Positions 1-8,262 of a stretch of 64,000 nucleotides of DNA are shown here, one piece after another. Origin of the DNA: an uncultured Bacilli bacterium (lineage in GTDB: Bacteria; Bacillota_I; Bacilli_A; RF39; UBA660); assembly GCA_934149105.1 (NCBI GenBank), contig CAKPDP010000003.1, forward strand, positions 88,367 to 152,366. The letters run 5' to 3'. Below the pieces are notes generated by a model. It saw nothing but the letters and a program-made list of their open reading frames with translations. It was not told the DNA's origin and ran no database searches. A program made the translations under genes and the position numbers. Each line of letters begins with the position of its first letter. Position 1 is the stretch's first letter.

Positions 1-456
1 AGTATCCATTAAAGTTAATTCTTTGCCATCTTCATTGATAGTTTTATCTAAGCTATCTAGTTGATAGTTAGCAATAGATATATCTTCAATTAAAGAGACA
101 GGTAAAGAAAGAAAAGTAGATAATTCTTTACTACTAGGAACTTTCATTAGTTTTTGAGTAAGAATAGTTCTAGCTTCTTCTATTTTTCTTCCTAATTTAC
201 GGTAATCTTTATTTTGTTTTAAGCCTCTATTTTCAGTCGCGTATTTTACTACTTCACCTAAAATATAAGTATAGGCATAAGTAGAAAACTTGACGGGTAT
301 ATTTCTATCAAATTTATTATAAGCTTTTAGTAAACCTATAACACCAACTTGATAGAGATCATCATATTCATAATAATTAAGGTATTTTCTTATAATCGAA
401 TTAATAAGAGCTTGAGAATTATTGATTACTTGTTCAACAGGAACAGTTTCTTCCAA
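1..456 (-). CDS. Sporulation-type sigma-70 factor (SigF/SigG-like), C-terminus beyond the window edge
   Basis: The 5' part of an RNA polymerase sigma factor that runs off the left edge. The visible 152 residues contain a clear region 2 (residues about 30-70: DDLYQVGVIGLLKAYNKFD, then KFSTYAYTYILGEVVKY), which binds core polymerase and the -10 element. A region 3-like helical segment follows (EEARTILTQKL, then VPSSKELSTFLSLP). The region 2 sequence is of the SigF/SigG/SigB class rather than SigA. I chose a TTG start at 456 because AGGAGG lies seven bases upstream (464-469) and no ATG or GTG fits. The STAS gene stops at 468, so the Shine-Dalgarno overlaps its stop and the two genes are probably translationally coupled. 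Which sporulation sigma it is cannot be said without region 4. Confidence 0.85.
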   Translation of the reverse strand, partial: MEETVPVEQVINNSQALINSIIRKYLNYYEYDDLYQVGVIGLLKAYNKFDRNIPVKFSTYAYTYILGEVVKYATENRGLKQNKDYRKLGRKIEEARTILTQKLMKVPSSKELSTFLSLPVSLIEDISIANYQLDSLDKTINEDGKELTLMDT

Positions 457-467
457 ATGGACACCTC

Positions 468-791
468 CTATATCATATTATAGACCTCTTGCTCATAACT
501 TATTCTGGGTATTAAATTAAATATTCTACTAGTTAAAACTAAGTTATTATCACACATTAAAACAGTTATGCCTTTGTATAAGGCTTTTTTTAAGAATTTT
601 AATAATTTATTTAAACAAAGAACGTCAATGGAGTTGATTTTATCGACATTTATAACAATCTTTTTTAAACCAGTTCTTTGAATTATGTCTTTTAATTCTT
701 CTAAGAAATAACGATAATTATTTTTAGTAATATTTCCTTCTAATCTTACAAAAAAGAAACCTTTAGTAAATTCGTAACTAATATTTAACAT
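468..791 (-). CDS. STAS-domain protein (anti-anti-sigma-like) without the phosphorylatable serine
   Basis: A 107-residue single-domain protein with the SpoIIAA/RsbV layout: an N-terminal beta segment (FFFVRLEGNIT), a central strand IVINVDKINSID, then a helix LCLNKLLKFLKKAL. In SpoIIAA and RsbV the central loop reads Asp-Ser-Ser-Gly and the second Ser is phosphorylated by the partner kinase; here the same place reads Asp-Val-Leu-Cys, so control by Ser phosphorylation looks impossible. It lies directly upstream of the sigma factor gene. The usual kinase/anti-sigma gene (spoIIAB or rsbW) that would sit between them is absent. A strong AGGAGGTG precedes the ATG at 791. It may sequester or assist a distant anti-sigma factor, or be a structural relic; the fold assignment is firmer than the function. 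Confidence 0.7.
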   Translation of the reverse strand: MLNISYEFTKGFFFVRLEGNITKNNYRYFLEELKDIIQRTGLKKIVINVDKINSIDVLCLNKLLKFLKKALYKGITVLMCDNNLVLTSRIFNLIPRISYEQEVYNMI

Positions 792-823
792 TATGCACCT
801 CCTCTAACAATAAGTTATCACGT

Positions 824-852
824 AGTTTAAAGTTTATAAAGTAATTCGACAA
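824..852 (-). promoter_or_regulatory. Predicted promoter for the STAS-sigma pair
   Basis: On the minus strand TTGTCG (847-852) and TAAACT (824-829) are separated by 17 bases, about 33 bases upstream of the STAS start codon. The -10 is imperfect, so this is a moderate SigA-type candidate. Confidence 0.4.
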
Positions 853-883
853 TACTAGGTCTTATTTTTCATCGACATTAATT

Positions 884-940
884 TTAAAACCAAAATCTAA
901 TGAGGGCTCTTACTAAATATCTTATGATTCTATAATACAT
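884..940 (-). CDS. 18-residue amphipathic Arg-rich peptide ORF
   Basis: A very short ORF upstream of the STAS-sigma genes. It encodes MYYRIIRYLVRALIRFWF, a continuous hydrophobic peptide with five arginines spaced as on one face of a helix. A strong AAGGAG (947-952) sits six bases before the ATG, and a TATAAT-like -10 lies a little further upstream, so expression is plausible. A 340-base gap between the STAS gene and mtaB holds only this ORF, the mtaB terminator and the promoter candidate. Size and amphipathic character recall small membrane peptides such as SpoVM, but SpoVM is longer (26 residues) and the resemblance is slight. It could also be a leader peptide or chance. Confidence 0.4.
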   Translation of the reverse strand: MYYRIIRYLVRALIRFWF

Positions 941-1013
941 TTTTTACTCCTTTCTTCCCCTATCAATTATATTATTCTCGGTAGAAGAAAGATTTCCTTT
1001 TAATTTTTAGAAA

Positions 1014-1056
1014 AAAATAAAAAATGACAGAAATTTTTGATATTTCATGTCATTTT
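1014..1056 (-). terminator. Intrinsic terminator after mtaB
   Basis: Inverted repeat 1021-1034 / 1042-1056 (14 base pairs with one bulge, about 7-base loop) followed on the minus strand by TTATTTTTTT. It lies 75 bases past the mtaB stop. A T-run on the other side too makes it potentially bidirectional. Confidence 0.75.
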
Positions 1057-1131
1057 ATGGACTTTTTTTATTAAATCTAGACAATTTAATATATTTATGA
1101 GATACTACATTTTTAGTGATTTGTAAAGTAT

Positions 1132-2421
1132 TTACTCTACTATTTCCCCTACTACTTGGTTATCTTCGGTTATATCTATTATTTTAGTAGTAATTATGGT
1201 GTTATCAGGAATTTCTTTGTTGATAGTTATAGGGATATAATTACTAGTATAACCAGTAGTTTGATTATTTTTAGTGGTTTCAGTTAGGACTTCTGTAACT
1301 TGATTTAAGTGATTTTGATAAAATTCATGTTCAAAATCATGAGACATAGTTAAGATTTTTCTAACTCTTTGTTTTTTGATGTTACCATCTATTTGGTTAG
1401 GCATAGTAGAAGCTACGGTACCATCTCTTTTAGAATAAGGAAAAGTATGAATTTTAGTAAACTTGATGGTGTTTAGGGTATTAATAGTATCTAAGAAGTC
1501 TTCGTCAGTTTCTCCTGGAAAACCGACAATCAGATCGGTAGTTAGGGATATATCAGGAATTTCTTCTTTAATAGTTTTAACTCTATTTAGAAAGAAATTA
1601 AGATCATATTTTCTATTCATAGATTTAAGAATTTTATCACTACCGGATTGAAGAGGAATGTGAAGATGTTTAGCCATGATAGAGCTATCTTTTAGGAGTT
1701 TGATGATACCATCAGTTACTTCATTAATTTCAATAGAAGATAGTCTTAAGCGATAAAGATTAGGAATAGTTAAGAGTTCTTTTAGTAGAGTTTCTAAATT
1801 GGTATTAATATCTTGACCATATCTACCGGTATGGATACCTGTTAGGACGATTTCTTTATAACCATTATTAACAAGAGTTCTTACTTCTTCTAAGACTTTG
1901 TCAAAATTTTTGCTACGCATTTGGCCTCTAGCATAAGGGATTATGCAATAAGAACAGAAGGCATTACAACCATCTTGGATTTTGACAAAGGCACGGGTAT
2001 GGTTAGTGAAGGTATGGATAGTCATATCTTCGAAATGAATATCTTCTCTCAAATTATGAATATCGATTAATTGATTATTGTTTTTTAAGTATTCTTCAAT
2101 TATAGAAACTATCATGGTTTTATCTTTATTACCAAGGATTATGTCAGCCTCGATTTCATCTTTATTAGTTTTAGCTTTGATTTGAGTATAACATCCCATG
2201 GCAATGACGATGGCATTAGGGTTATGTCTTTTAGCTTCTCTAATTATTTTTCTACTTTTTCTATCACTTTCATTAGTGACACTACAGGTGTTAATTATAT
2301 AAATATCGGCTGGTTCAGTGAAGGGAACTATTTCATAATTATGATTTTTTAATAGTTCTGTTATGTATTCACTTTCATAGATATTTACTTTACAACCTAG
2401 GGAATAAATTCCTACTTTCAT
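1132..2421 (-). CDS. mtaB: tRNA t6A37 methylthiotransferase MtaB
   Basis: A radical-SAM enzyme that adds a methylthio group to N6-threonylcarbamoyladenosine 37 of ANN-decoding tRNAs, giving ms2t6A. The 429 residues have the methylthiotransferase order: an N-terminal UPF0004 domain with three cysteines (C10 in LGC, C46 in NTC, C77 in MGC) for one 4Fe-4S cluster; the radical-SAM core with C152, C156 and C159 (GCNAFCSYC); and a C-terminal TRAM-like segment. The start LGCKVN and the length match MtaB (YqeV) rather than MiaB, which is present separately at 59.6-61.1 kb. The ATG follows the phosphoesterase stop by one base (TAGTATG), so the genes are co-transcribed. Terminator at 1014-1056. Confidence 0.93.
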   Translation of the reverse strand: MKVGIYSLGCKVNIYESEYITELLKNHNYEIVPFTEPADIYIINTCSVTNESDRKSRKIIREAKRHNPNAIVIAMGCYTQIKAKTNKDEIEADIILGNKDKTMIVSIIEEYLKNNNQLIDIHNLREDIHFEDMTIHTFTNHTRAFVKIQDGCNAFCSYCIIPYARGQMRSKNFDKVLEEVRTLVNNGYKEIVLTGIHTGRYGQDINTNLETLLKELLTIPNLYRLRLSSIEINEVTDGIIKLLKDSSIMAKHLHIPLQSGSDKILKSMNRKYDLNFFLNRVKTIKEEIPDISLTTDLIVGFPGETDEDFLDTINTLNTIKFTKIHTFPYSKRDGTVASTMPNQIDGNIKKQRVRKILTMSHDFEHEFYQNHLNQVTEVLTETTKNNQTTGYTSNYIPITINKEIPDNTIITTKIIDITEDNQVVGEIVE

Positions 2422-2422
2422 A

Positions 2423-3253
2423 CTACTTTTGTCCTTTCTGTAATTCTATTTCTAAGACTTTTTTGGGATAGAGGAAATCAAATTTATGGAATATTTTAGA
2501 GGAATGGGCTAATTTGGTTATTCCTTCATAGATATAGCCTTCAGAATAGTTAGTTTTATATCTTCCACGGACCATATTAGGAAAAGGCTTTTTCCAAGGA
2601 GAGATAAGGCCTCTGTTTTTAGGGAAGATAAATGATAAATAGGCCGGTACTAAACCGGCATGCATGTGCCCAGAGAGAATTAACTGATAATTCTTTAGTT
2701 CAGATTGGGATCTTAGGATGTTATAAGGAGTATGAACTAAAAGAATATTGTAAGTATTTTGAGGGGGGTTAGGTAATTTAGTGAGGGATTTTTTAAAGAT
2801 AGCAAGTGGTTCTTTCTTTTGGTAATAATCGAAATCAAGAACAAGGCCTGTAATAGTTAGATTATTAGCATAATCATGATAGATATCATTAGTTAATAGG
2901 ATGGTGTTATCTAGACTATGAATGGTTTTTAGTAATTGGGAACAAGAGGATTTTTGCCAGCGAGAAGAGTTAGGATCTTTTTTATAGAATTCATGGTTTC
3001 CTATGACGATTATAACTTCAGAATATTGTTCCAGATTATGAAGAAAACTTTTTAAGGTAGGATAATCCACTTCTTCATAATCTATTAAATCACCTATTAT
3101 AAAGATATAATCCGGGGAGATCTTAGAGATAGATAGTAATAGTTTAGTAAAAACTTTAAGTTTAAAGCTTTTACTAAAATGAATATCACTTAAGATGACT
3201 ATTTTAAGATTATTAATTAGCTTAGTACTAAAAAATAATTCTTTTTTAGACAT
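2423..3253 (-). CDS. Calcineurin-like metallophosphoesterase (YkuE-type)
   Basis: A 276-residue metallophosphoesterase. All the family's metal ligands are visible: D23-x-H25 (LSDIHFS), G-D55 (IIGDLID), G-N86-H87-E (VIGNHEF), H173 (LLVHTP) and G-H-M-H (194-197, SGHMHAG). The GHMHAG signature and overall layout match the YkuE/YaeI group, reported to act on lipid phosphate headgroups, but no signal peptide or Tat motif is seen here, so location and substrate are unknown. I prefer the second Met (3253, MSKKEL) to the upstream one at 3274, because the longer form would overlap the preceding gene by almost 30 bases. It sits between an unknown gene and mtaB in one transcription unit. Confidence 0.8.
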   Translation of the reverse strand: MSKKELFFSTKLINNLKIVILSDIHFSKSFKLKVFTKLLLSISKISPDYIFIIGDLIDYEEVDYPTLKSFLHNLEQYSEVIIVIGNHEFYKKDPNSSRWQKSSCSQLLKTIHSLDNTILLTNDIYHDYANNLTITGLVLDFDYYQKKEPLAIFKKSLTKLPNPPQNTYNILLVHTPYNILRSQSELKNYQLILSGHMHAGLVPAYLSFIFPKNRGLISPWKKPFPNMVRGRYKTNYSEGYIYEGITKLAHSSKIFHKFDFLYPKKVLEIELQKGQK

Positions 3254-4112
3254 TATTTTTAGTCCTAGTTCCAAAGAATTTTTTAACTCTAGATAGAGTT
3301 TTAGATTTAGAAGAAGTAATAGTTTTAGGTGGCTCTTCTTCAGGAGTTAAATTAGAGGTAGTTAGCATTTGATCTAGTTTAGTGGAATCTAGTTGTAAAC
3401 CGGGAATTTGAGCTTCTATGTCATCTAAGAACAATCTAGAACGATAGTTACTTTCGCTACTAACATGATTATTAGAATAGATGATAGTTAAGGCTAGTAA
3501 TTCTAGGAAATGGGTTCTTAATTCAAGATGAGTAGCATGATTATGAAGACAATTTTCTAGAGGTTCTAATTCAAAGACTCTTTTATCAGGATCAATTTGT
3601 TCTTTAGTTTGTAATAAACTTAATAATTCTTCAATAGAACGATCTTCTTTCCTGCTAATATGAGGTAACTCTTTATAGATTAATTCATCTAATTCAATGA
3701 TTTTACCAGTTTGTTTATTAAATTTTACATATCTAGGAACGGCATCACCACCGGCTCCTCTTTCTGTATAAGCAAAAGAGGCAATACTATAACCACCTTG
3801 AGAAAAGATACGTGGTCCAGTATATTCAAGATTAAAAAAATAATTAGCAGCAGGTTGTAGATAATTAGGAAGACTAGTTAACATATTTTTTAAGATAGTA
3901 AATCTTGAGTAAGGATTTTTTTCTTTAGGATGAGTAAGGGAATAATCTGATATGGCTAATTCATAATAATGGGCTAGATGCTCTAGCAAATCCTTTATTT
4001 CTTCTGGATTAGGTTTAGATTGAGAAGGCTCTTTTAAAGAAAGAGTTTCTAAGAAATTAGATAGTTCTTGATTATATAAGTCTTGCCTATAGTTAGTTAA
4101 ATTTTTATTCAT
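3246..4112 (-). CDS. Unknown soluble protein, 288 residues
   Basis: I do not recognise this family. The protein is soluble, with no signal peptide or membrane segment. It has a helical N-terminus (residues 1-95), a middle part with GPRIFSQGGYSIASFAY and TERGAGGDAVPRYVKF (about 98-132) that looks like an ordered beta-rich core, a helical Leu-rich region, and a Pro/Lys/Ser-rich basic tail (RVKKFFGTRTK). It is first in a probable operon with the phosphoesterase and mtaB; the end overlaps the phosphoesterase start. A TATAAT-like element at about 4153 precedes it, without a convincing -35. Confidence 0.65.
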   Translation of the reverse strand: MNKNLTNYRQDLYNQELSNFLETLSLKEPSQSKPNPEEIKDLLEHLAHYYELAISDYSLTHPKEKNPYSRFTILKNMLTSLPNYLQPAANYFFNLEYTGPRIFSQGGYSIASFAYTERGAGGDAVPRYVKFNKQTGKIIELDELIYKELPHISRKEDRSIEELLSLLQTKEQIDPDKRVFELEPLENCLHNHATHLELRTHFLELLALTIIYSNNHVSSESNYRSRLFLDDIEAQIPGLQLDSTKLDQMLTTSNLTPEEEPPKTITSSKSKTLSRVKKFFGTRTKNNV

Positions 4113-4191
4113 AATTTTTCATCTCCAATTAATTATATGTGTGTTATATTATATCATAGTTTAGGAAAAAATGGTAACTAAAGATTAAATG

Positions 4192-4226
4192 ATAAAAAAT
4201 AGATAAGATTTAATTCCTTATCTATT
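4192..4226 (-). terminator. Intrinsic terminator overlapping the stop of the zinc-ribbon gene
   Basis: Arms 4198-4207 and 4217-4226 pair over 10 bases with a 9-base loop; on the minus strand the hairpin is followed by a run of T (complement of 4193-4199). It separates the zinc-ribbon gene from the operon at 3246-4112. Confidence 0.75.
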
Positions 4227-4923
4227 AGTTATTTACAACTTTAAAGACTATATCTTGAGAATTAGAATAATTACCAGTATCTTTTAGATGAACTTCAAAG
4301 TATTCCCAATCTTTATCCACCTCAAAGGCAACAAGGCCTAGAGTATTTTGATTAGGTCCAATAGTGGTATCTAGTCTACCGATATTATCAATTTTATTAA
4401 AGATATAAGCACTAGTTAAAGGATTAGTAAGTTGATAATCAGGGTAACCTTCAAAATTATAGTAAGAAAGATGTTTATTCCTAATAGAGATATTTTTAAC
4501 ATCAAACATAAAGATTAAGAAGTCTTTATCTTCATCAGGAGTATCAGTATAAGTATCCCCTTCTATTTCGTCATAGATAGTAGCTTTCTTAAGAGTTATT
4601 TTATAACTATTAGAAGTTATAGTGTCGCCGATAGTTCCTAATAATTCTTCAGTTTCAGTGTAATCAGGAATAGTATTAGAATAGTAATCATCATCGGTTT
4701 TGCTATAATTATAGGCAATTACTCCTATAATGATAAAGAGAATAAGGAGAGAGAAAATGATACTTCCGATGATGATTAAGATTAGAGCCCAGATGGGTAA
4801 TTTCTTCTTTTTAGAATTGGTATTAGTATTAGGAGTAGAATTAGTTAAAGGAAAACCACAATGAGTACAGAAAGCATCGGTTTCAGAGACAGTGCTTCCA
4901 CAATTACGACAATATTTTTGCAT
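4225..4923 (-). CDS. Zinc-ribbon membrane protein with DUF4352-like extracellular domain
   Basis: A 232-residue protein with three parts. Residues 1-25 form a zinc ribbon with C5/C8 and C19/C22 (CRNC, CTHC). Residues about 43-72 are one long hydrophobic membrane segment after a KKKK stretch. The rest is an acidic, Asp/Tyr/Thr-rich domain (DKDFLIFMFDVKNIS is the typical strand) resembling DUF4352, an immunoglobulin-like extracytoplasmic fold. This layout, with a cytoplasmic zinc ribbon and an outside domain, is common in Firmicutes and its role is generally unknown. SD AGAGGT precedes the ATG. Likely transcribed alone, with the terminator at its stop. Confidence 0.75.
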   Translation of the reverse strand: MQKYCRNCGSTVSETDAFCTHCGFPLTNSTPNTNTNSKKKKLPIWALILIIIGSIIFSLLILFIIIGVIAYNYSKTDDDYYSNTIPDYTETEELLGTIGDTITSNSYKITLKKATIYDEIEGDTYTDTPDEDKDFLIFMFDVKNISIRNKHLSYYNFEGYPDYQLTNPLTSAYIFNKIDNIGRLDTTIGPNQNTLGLVAFEVDKDWEYFEVHLKDTGNYSNSQDIVFKVVNN

Positions 4924-4970
4924 ATTTTATCTTACCTCTTTCTAGTATAATTATACTATGAATAATTAAT

Positions 4971-7469
4971 TTAATAAAGATGTTTAGAAAATTTTTCTTT
5001 TTTTAGAAGTAAAAGATAGATAATTAAACCTACTAGGGATAAGATTAGACCAATAGTTTGATAAGGGTTAGTATAAGATATGGTAATTTTATGAGTACCT
5101 TTAGTTATTTTACTTCCTAAAAAAGAAGTATTAACTATCTCAGAAGAAACTTTATGACCATCTATCTTTATTTGATAATTAGAATCATAAGGAAGAGATG
5201 TTACAAAGTAACTGTTGTCATTGGGTACAGTTACAGTAGCGGACATCAAATAATTATTATCAGTATCTAGATCTAGTTTAGTAATATTAGCATTTAAGTT
5301 AGATATTTCAGAATAGTCTAAAAGATACATATTAATATTTTGCAAATTATAAGTACCTTTAGCAAAAGTTATATTAAGATTAGTAATATTCCCCTCCCCT
5401 AGGATAAAAGACATATGAGTATTATCGTTATAGTATAACCAACTTTTGCAAGTTTTTTTATTAGTAATATTATTAATAGTTATAGTTTGATCACCTAGAG
5501 AACAAGATTGTTTATTAGTTAGATCAAAAGTGATAATTATTATTTTTTGTGAAAGATCTTTTACTGTAGGTAGATTATAGGTAGTAGTTTTAGAGAAGGT
5601 TAAGGAAGAATTATCTATAGAATAAGGGAGAGAAGAAAGATCAAGATAATCTAGGATATTTACTTTCTCAAGATGAGAAGGATTATAATTAGTGGTGTTA
5701 GAGTCTACGATGGTATTAGTAAGAAGAGTATCTAGGGTATAGGGATATTCTAAATTAGAAAAGTCTTTGGTACTTAGAAGATTACTACTTATATAGTAAG
5801 TTGGTAAGGTATTAGAACTTTGATAGATGTTAGAGGTATTATCTAATTTAGAATATCCTAACATAGCAGTATTAGAAATAATATATTTATGATTTAAGAA
5901 TAGAGAGGCAAAAATATTAGGAGTAGTAGCAGTATTAAGAATATTACGACTAGGTTTAGAATTATTAAGAATTAAATCATTAAAATCTTTATAATAACTA
6001 TTATAGACAGAAGAATAAGTTGAAGTTGTTTTATAGTTAGGCGTATAAATATGATTAAAATTTAAAGTAGGATCAAGATAATTACCAAAGCGATAATCTG
6101 TAGTGTCATCTTTTAAAATAGTTTCAATTTGGTGAGTTAGGTCAGCACTTAGGACTTTATTGCGATCGCCTTTAGTTAGATAATCTCTAGTTATGTTACT
6201 ACTAATACCAATTATTAGAAAAGATAGAACAAGTGGGACATATATTAGGAATGGTTTAGATAATTTATAATATAATATTATAAATATCCAAAGGGATATT
6301 AGATCGAGATAATATAATTTAGTTATCCCAGAGAAATAAAAAAGAAGAGATAGAATTATAGTTGTAATTAAAAGATATTTAAGATTAATATTTTTGCTAA
6401 GTAAATTATCTAGGAAAGTAATGGTTAAGAGAATATAAAGAGGAATAAAGGGAATTAGAACTTTAGGTCTTATATAGAGAAAACCATTTAGTAGGTATTG
6501 AAAGAGAGGAATTATAGAGATAAGGATTAAGAAAAGACTTAGGAACCTAGATTTTTTATCTTTAGTTCTAACTATAGAGATAAGGGCTAAAACAGATAAA
6601 GCTGACAAGCCAAGATTATAGTTTCCATATAAAAGAGATTTTAAGGATAAGTCAGGAAGAAAGAGTTCTTTTAAAGTTACAGCACTACTTAGAGTAGTGC
6701 CCCTTGAAGTAAGAATACATGTAATAGTGGGTAGTAAAAGACACATAGACATTAAAAGAGAAATAGCAACAGCCCCTAAAAGTTTAAAAAGATCTTCAAA
6801 AAAGATTTTAATAGTAAGATTAGGTTTAGAAAGAATTGAAACGAGAGCATAAATGCCTAAAGCTAGAAGGCCTCCAACACTATAATAATAACTAGTCATT
6901 ATCATTAAGAAGACACTAACTATAAAGAGAGAAAGTTTCTGTTTTCGAAAATACTTATCTAAACCAAAAAGCCCTAGGATTAAGAATGGTAAATAATTTA
7001 CAAACATTAATTGAGAATGATAATGCAATAAAATAGTGGGAGAAAGAGAAAACATTAAGGCTCCTGTTAGAGAGAGATTATTACTAAAATTATGTTTTTT
7101 TAAGAAATTATACATAAGAATAGAACTTACGATTAGGTTAATAATGTTTGTTATAATAATATAGTCGATCATAGGGAGAAAAGGAAGAAGATAACTAGGT
7201 AGAATAAGAGGACTTAAAAAGCCATAATAGGCAAAATTATAAATATTTTGCCCACCTCCTAGGCTAGGAGCATAATTAGGGAATAAAGATCCTGTTTGAT
7301 AGAAAAGTTTACGAAAATAATCGGGAAACATAATATGTTGATTTAAAAAATCATTAGTGTCGGCATAAAGATTACCTTTCGTGATGACATAGATGGTAAT
7401 AAGAGTGATAATGATAATTAGCAAATAATTTATAAGATTAGATTTATTAGTAGATAGAAATTTTTTCAT
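4971..7469 (-). CDS. yfhO: YfhO-family polytopic membrane protein (GT-C-like)
   Basis: An 832-residue membrane protein of the YfhO family. In Bacillus, YfhO is implicated in glycosylating lipoteichoic acid or related polymers; that role is established for relatives, not shown here. Residues 1-430 contain about a dozen hydrophobic helices, with the first outside loop carrying LYADTNDFLNQHIMFPDYFR and YAPSLGGGQNIYNF, the acidic, Gly-rich pattern typical of GT-C enzymes. Residues 440-805 are a soluble outside domain rich in Asn/Ser/Tyr, closed by one C-terminal helix and a Lys-rich tail. Family members are about 850 residues. SD AAAGGAG precedes the ATG. Promoter at 7510-7538. Confidence 0.85.
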   Translation of the reverse strand: MKKFLSTNKSNLINYLLIIIITLITIYVITKGNLYADTNDFLNQHIMFPDYFRKLFYQTGSLFPNYAPSLGGGQNIYNFAYYGFLSPLILPSYLLPFLPMIDYIIITNIINLIVSSILMYNFLKKHNFSNNLSLTGALMFSLSPTILLHYHSQLMFVNYLPFLILGLFGLDKYFRKQKLSLFIVSVFLMIMTSYYYSVGGLLALGIYALVSILSKPNLTIKIFFEDLFKLLGAVAISLLMSMCLLLPTITCILTSRGTTLSSAVTLKELFLPDLSLKSLLYGNYNLGLSALSVLALISIVRTKDKKSRFLSLFLILISIIPLFQYLLNGFLYIRPKVLIPFIPLYILLTITFLDNLLSKNINLKYLLITTIILSLLFYFSGITKLYYLDLISLWIFIILYYKLSKPFLIYVPLVLSFLIIGISSNITRDYLTKGDRNKVLSADLTHQIETILKDDTTDYRFGNYLDPTLNFNHIYTPNYKTTSTYSSVYNSYYKDFNDLILNNSKPSRNILNTATTPNIFASLFLNHKYIISNTAMLGYSKLDNTSNIYQSSNTLPTYYISSNLLSTKDFSNLEYPYTLDTLLTNTIVDSNTTNYNPSHLEKVNILDYLDLSSLPYSIDNSSLTFSKTTTYNLPTVKDLSQKIIIITFDLTNKQSCSLGDQTITINNITNKKTCKSWLYYNDNTHMSFILGEGNITNLNITFAKGTYNLQNINMYLLDYSEISNLNANITKLDLDTDNNYLMSATVTVPNDNSYFVTSLPYDSNYQIKIDGHKVSSEIVNTSFLGSKITKGTHKITISYTNPYQTIGLILSLVGLIIYLLLLKKEKFSKHLY

Positions 7470-7509
7470 AGATGGATACTCCTTTAATTCTTAACTTTAA
7501 TTTATGTAT

Positions 7510-7538
7510 ATCTTAACACATATAAGTGTAAAGTTCAA
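7510..7538 (-). promoter_or_regulatory. Predicted promoter of yfhO
   Basis: Minus strand TTGAAC (7533-7538), 17-base spacer, TAAGAT (7510-7515). The spacer holds a near-palindrome (ACACTTATATGTGT) that could bind a regulator. Confidence 0.5.
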
Positions 7539-7558
7539 TAAAATAGTACGTCTTTATG

Positions 7559-7587
7559 TTGGTGAGAAATAACAATGGTGTTATAAT
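7559..7587 (+). promoter_or_regulatory. Predicted promoter of the orphan gene at 7643
   Basis: Plus strand TTGGTG (7559-7564), 17-base spacer, perfect TATAAT (7582-7587). The divergent yfhO promoter lies about 20 bases away, so the two transcripts start back to back. Confidence 0.6.
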
Positions 7588-7642
7588 ATAGACGTTACGT
7601 CAGGGAAAACTTTATTATATTTTAGAAAGTGGGGTTAGAAAA

Positions 7643-8194
7643 ATGGAAAGAAAAAGTATATTGACAATGGATGATTATAGTAAGATTCAAGGGGAAATCA
7701 TAACGGAGATGAATAATAATAGTAAAAATCCTCTTTTAAGTAGGGAAAGAGATGATTTTAATATTTGTAGAGTGGTTCATAATGGAGCGGTTTATACTTG
7801 GGTAGAAGATAATAAAATTGAGATTGCCGAAGTTATTGACGAGAAGGAAAGTCAGGAGTTTTTGGAGAGTATTTCAGGATTTGGGATAGAATTTTTAAAA
7901 TTAGATTCCGATAATTCAAGAGAGTTTAGAGGAGTTACTTTAGGAGAATTATTTAGTAATCCTTATCAGAGTATTATTCTTAATCATAGTGATAGTGCCA
8001 TCGATGGATTATGTCATAGATTATGTAATTATGAAATATTTTGGAATCCTAGTGATAATAGATTTGAATTTCATCCAGCTTCCTTAGAGAGATATGAAAC
8101 AAAATGTTTAGAGGTTAAAGCTCAAGCAAGAGAACTCAATAAAGATAAAGGATTTCAAAAGATTAAAAAAAAATTGCTAATATTTAGAAAGTAA
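7643..8194 (+). CDS. Unknown soluble protein, 183 residues (plus-strand orphan)
   Basis: I do not recognise the family. The protein is acidic at first, then ends with a helical Lys-rich tail (KGFQKIKKKLLIFRK). A block DGLCHRLCNYEIFWNPSDN near residue 120 looks the most ordered, with Cys and His that might bind metal, but no known motif fits. There is no signal peptide or membrane segment. It stands alone on the plus strand with its own promoter (7559-7587) and a strong terminator directly at its stop, so it is a monocistronic gene. The SD is weak (GTGGGG). Together with the next plus-strand gene it forms an accessory islet amid minus-strand core genes. Confidence 0.6.
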   Translation: MERKSILTMDDYSKIQGEIITEMNNNSKNPLLSRERDDFNICRVVHNGAVYTWVEDNKIEIAEVIDEKESQEFLESISGFGIEFLKLDSDNSREFRGVTLGELFSNPYQSIILNHSDSAIDGLCHRLCNYEIFWNPSDNRFEFHPASLERYETKCLEVKAQARELNKDKGFQKIKKKLLIFRK

Positions 8195-8229
8195 AAGATC
8201 TTAATGCTTGGTTGCTAAGATCTTTTTTG
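8193..8229 (+). terminator. Intrinsic terminator of the 7643 gene
   Basis: An 11-base perfect stem (8193-8203 / 8216-8226) with a 12-base loop, ending in TTTTTT. It begins in the stop codon. Confidence 0.85.
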
Positions 8230-8262
8230 CTGCCCTACTCTACTCTATTTGGAGTGAATTGA

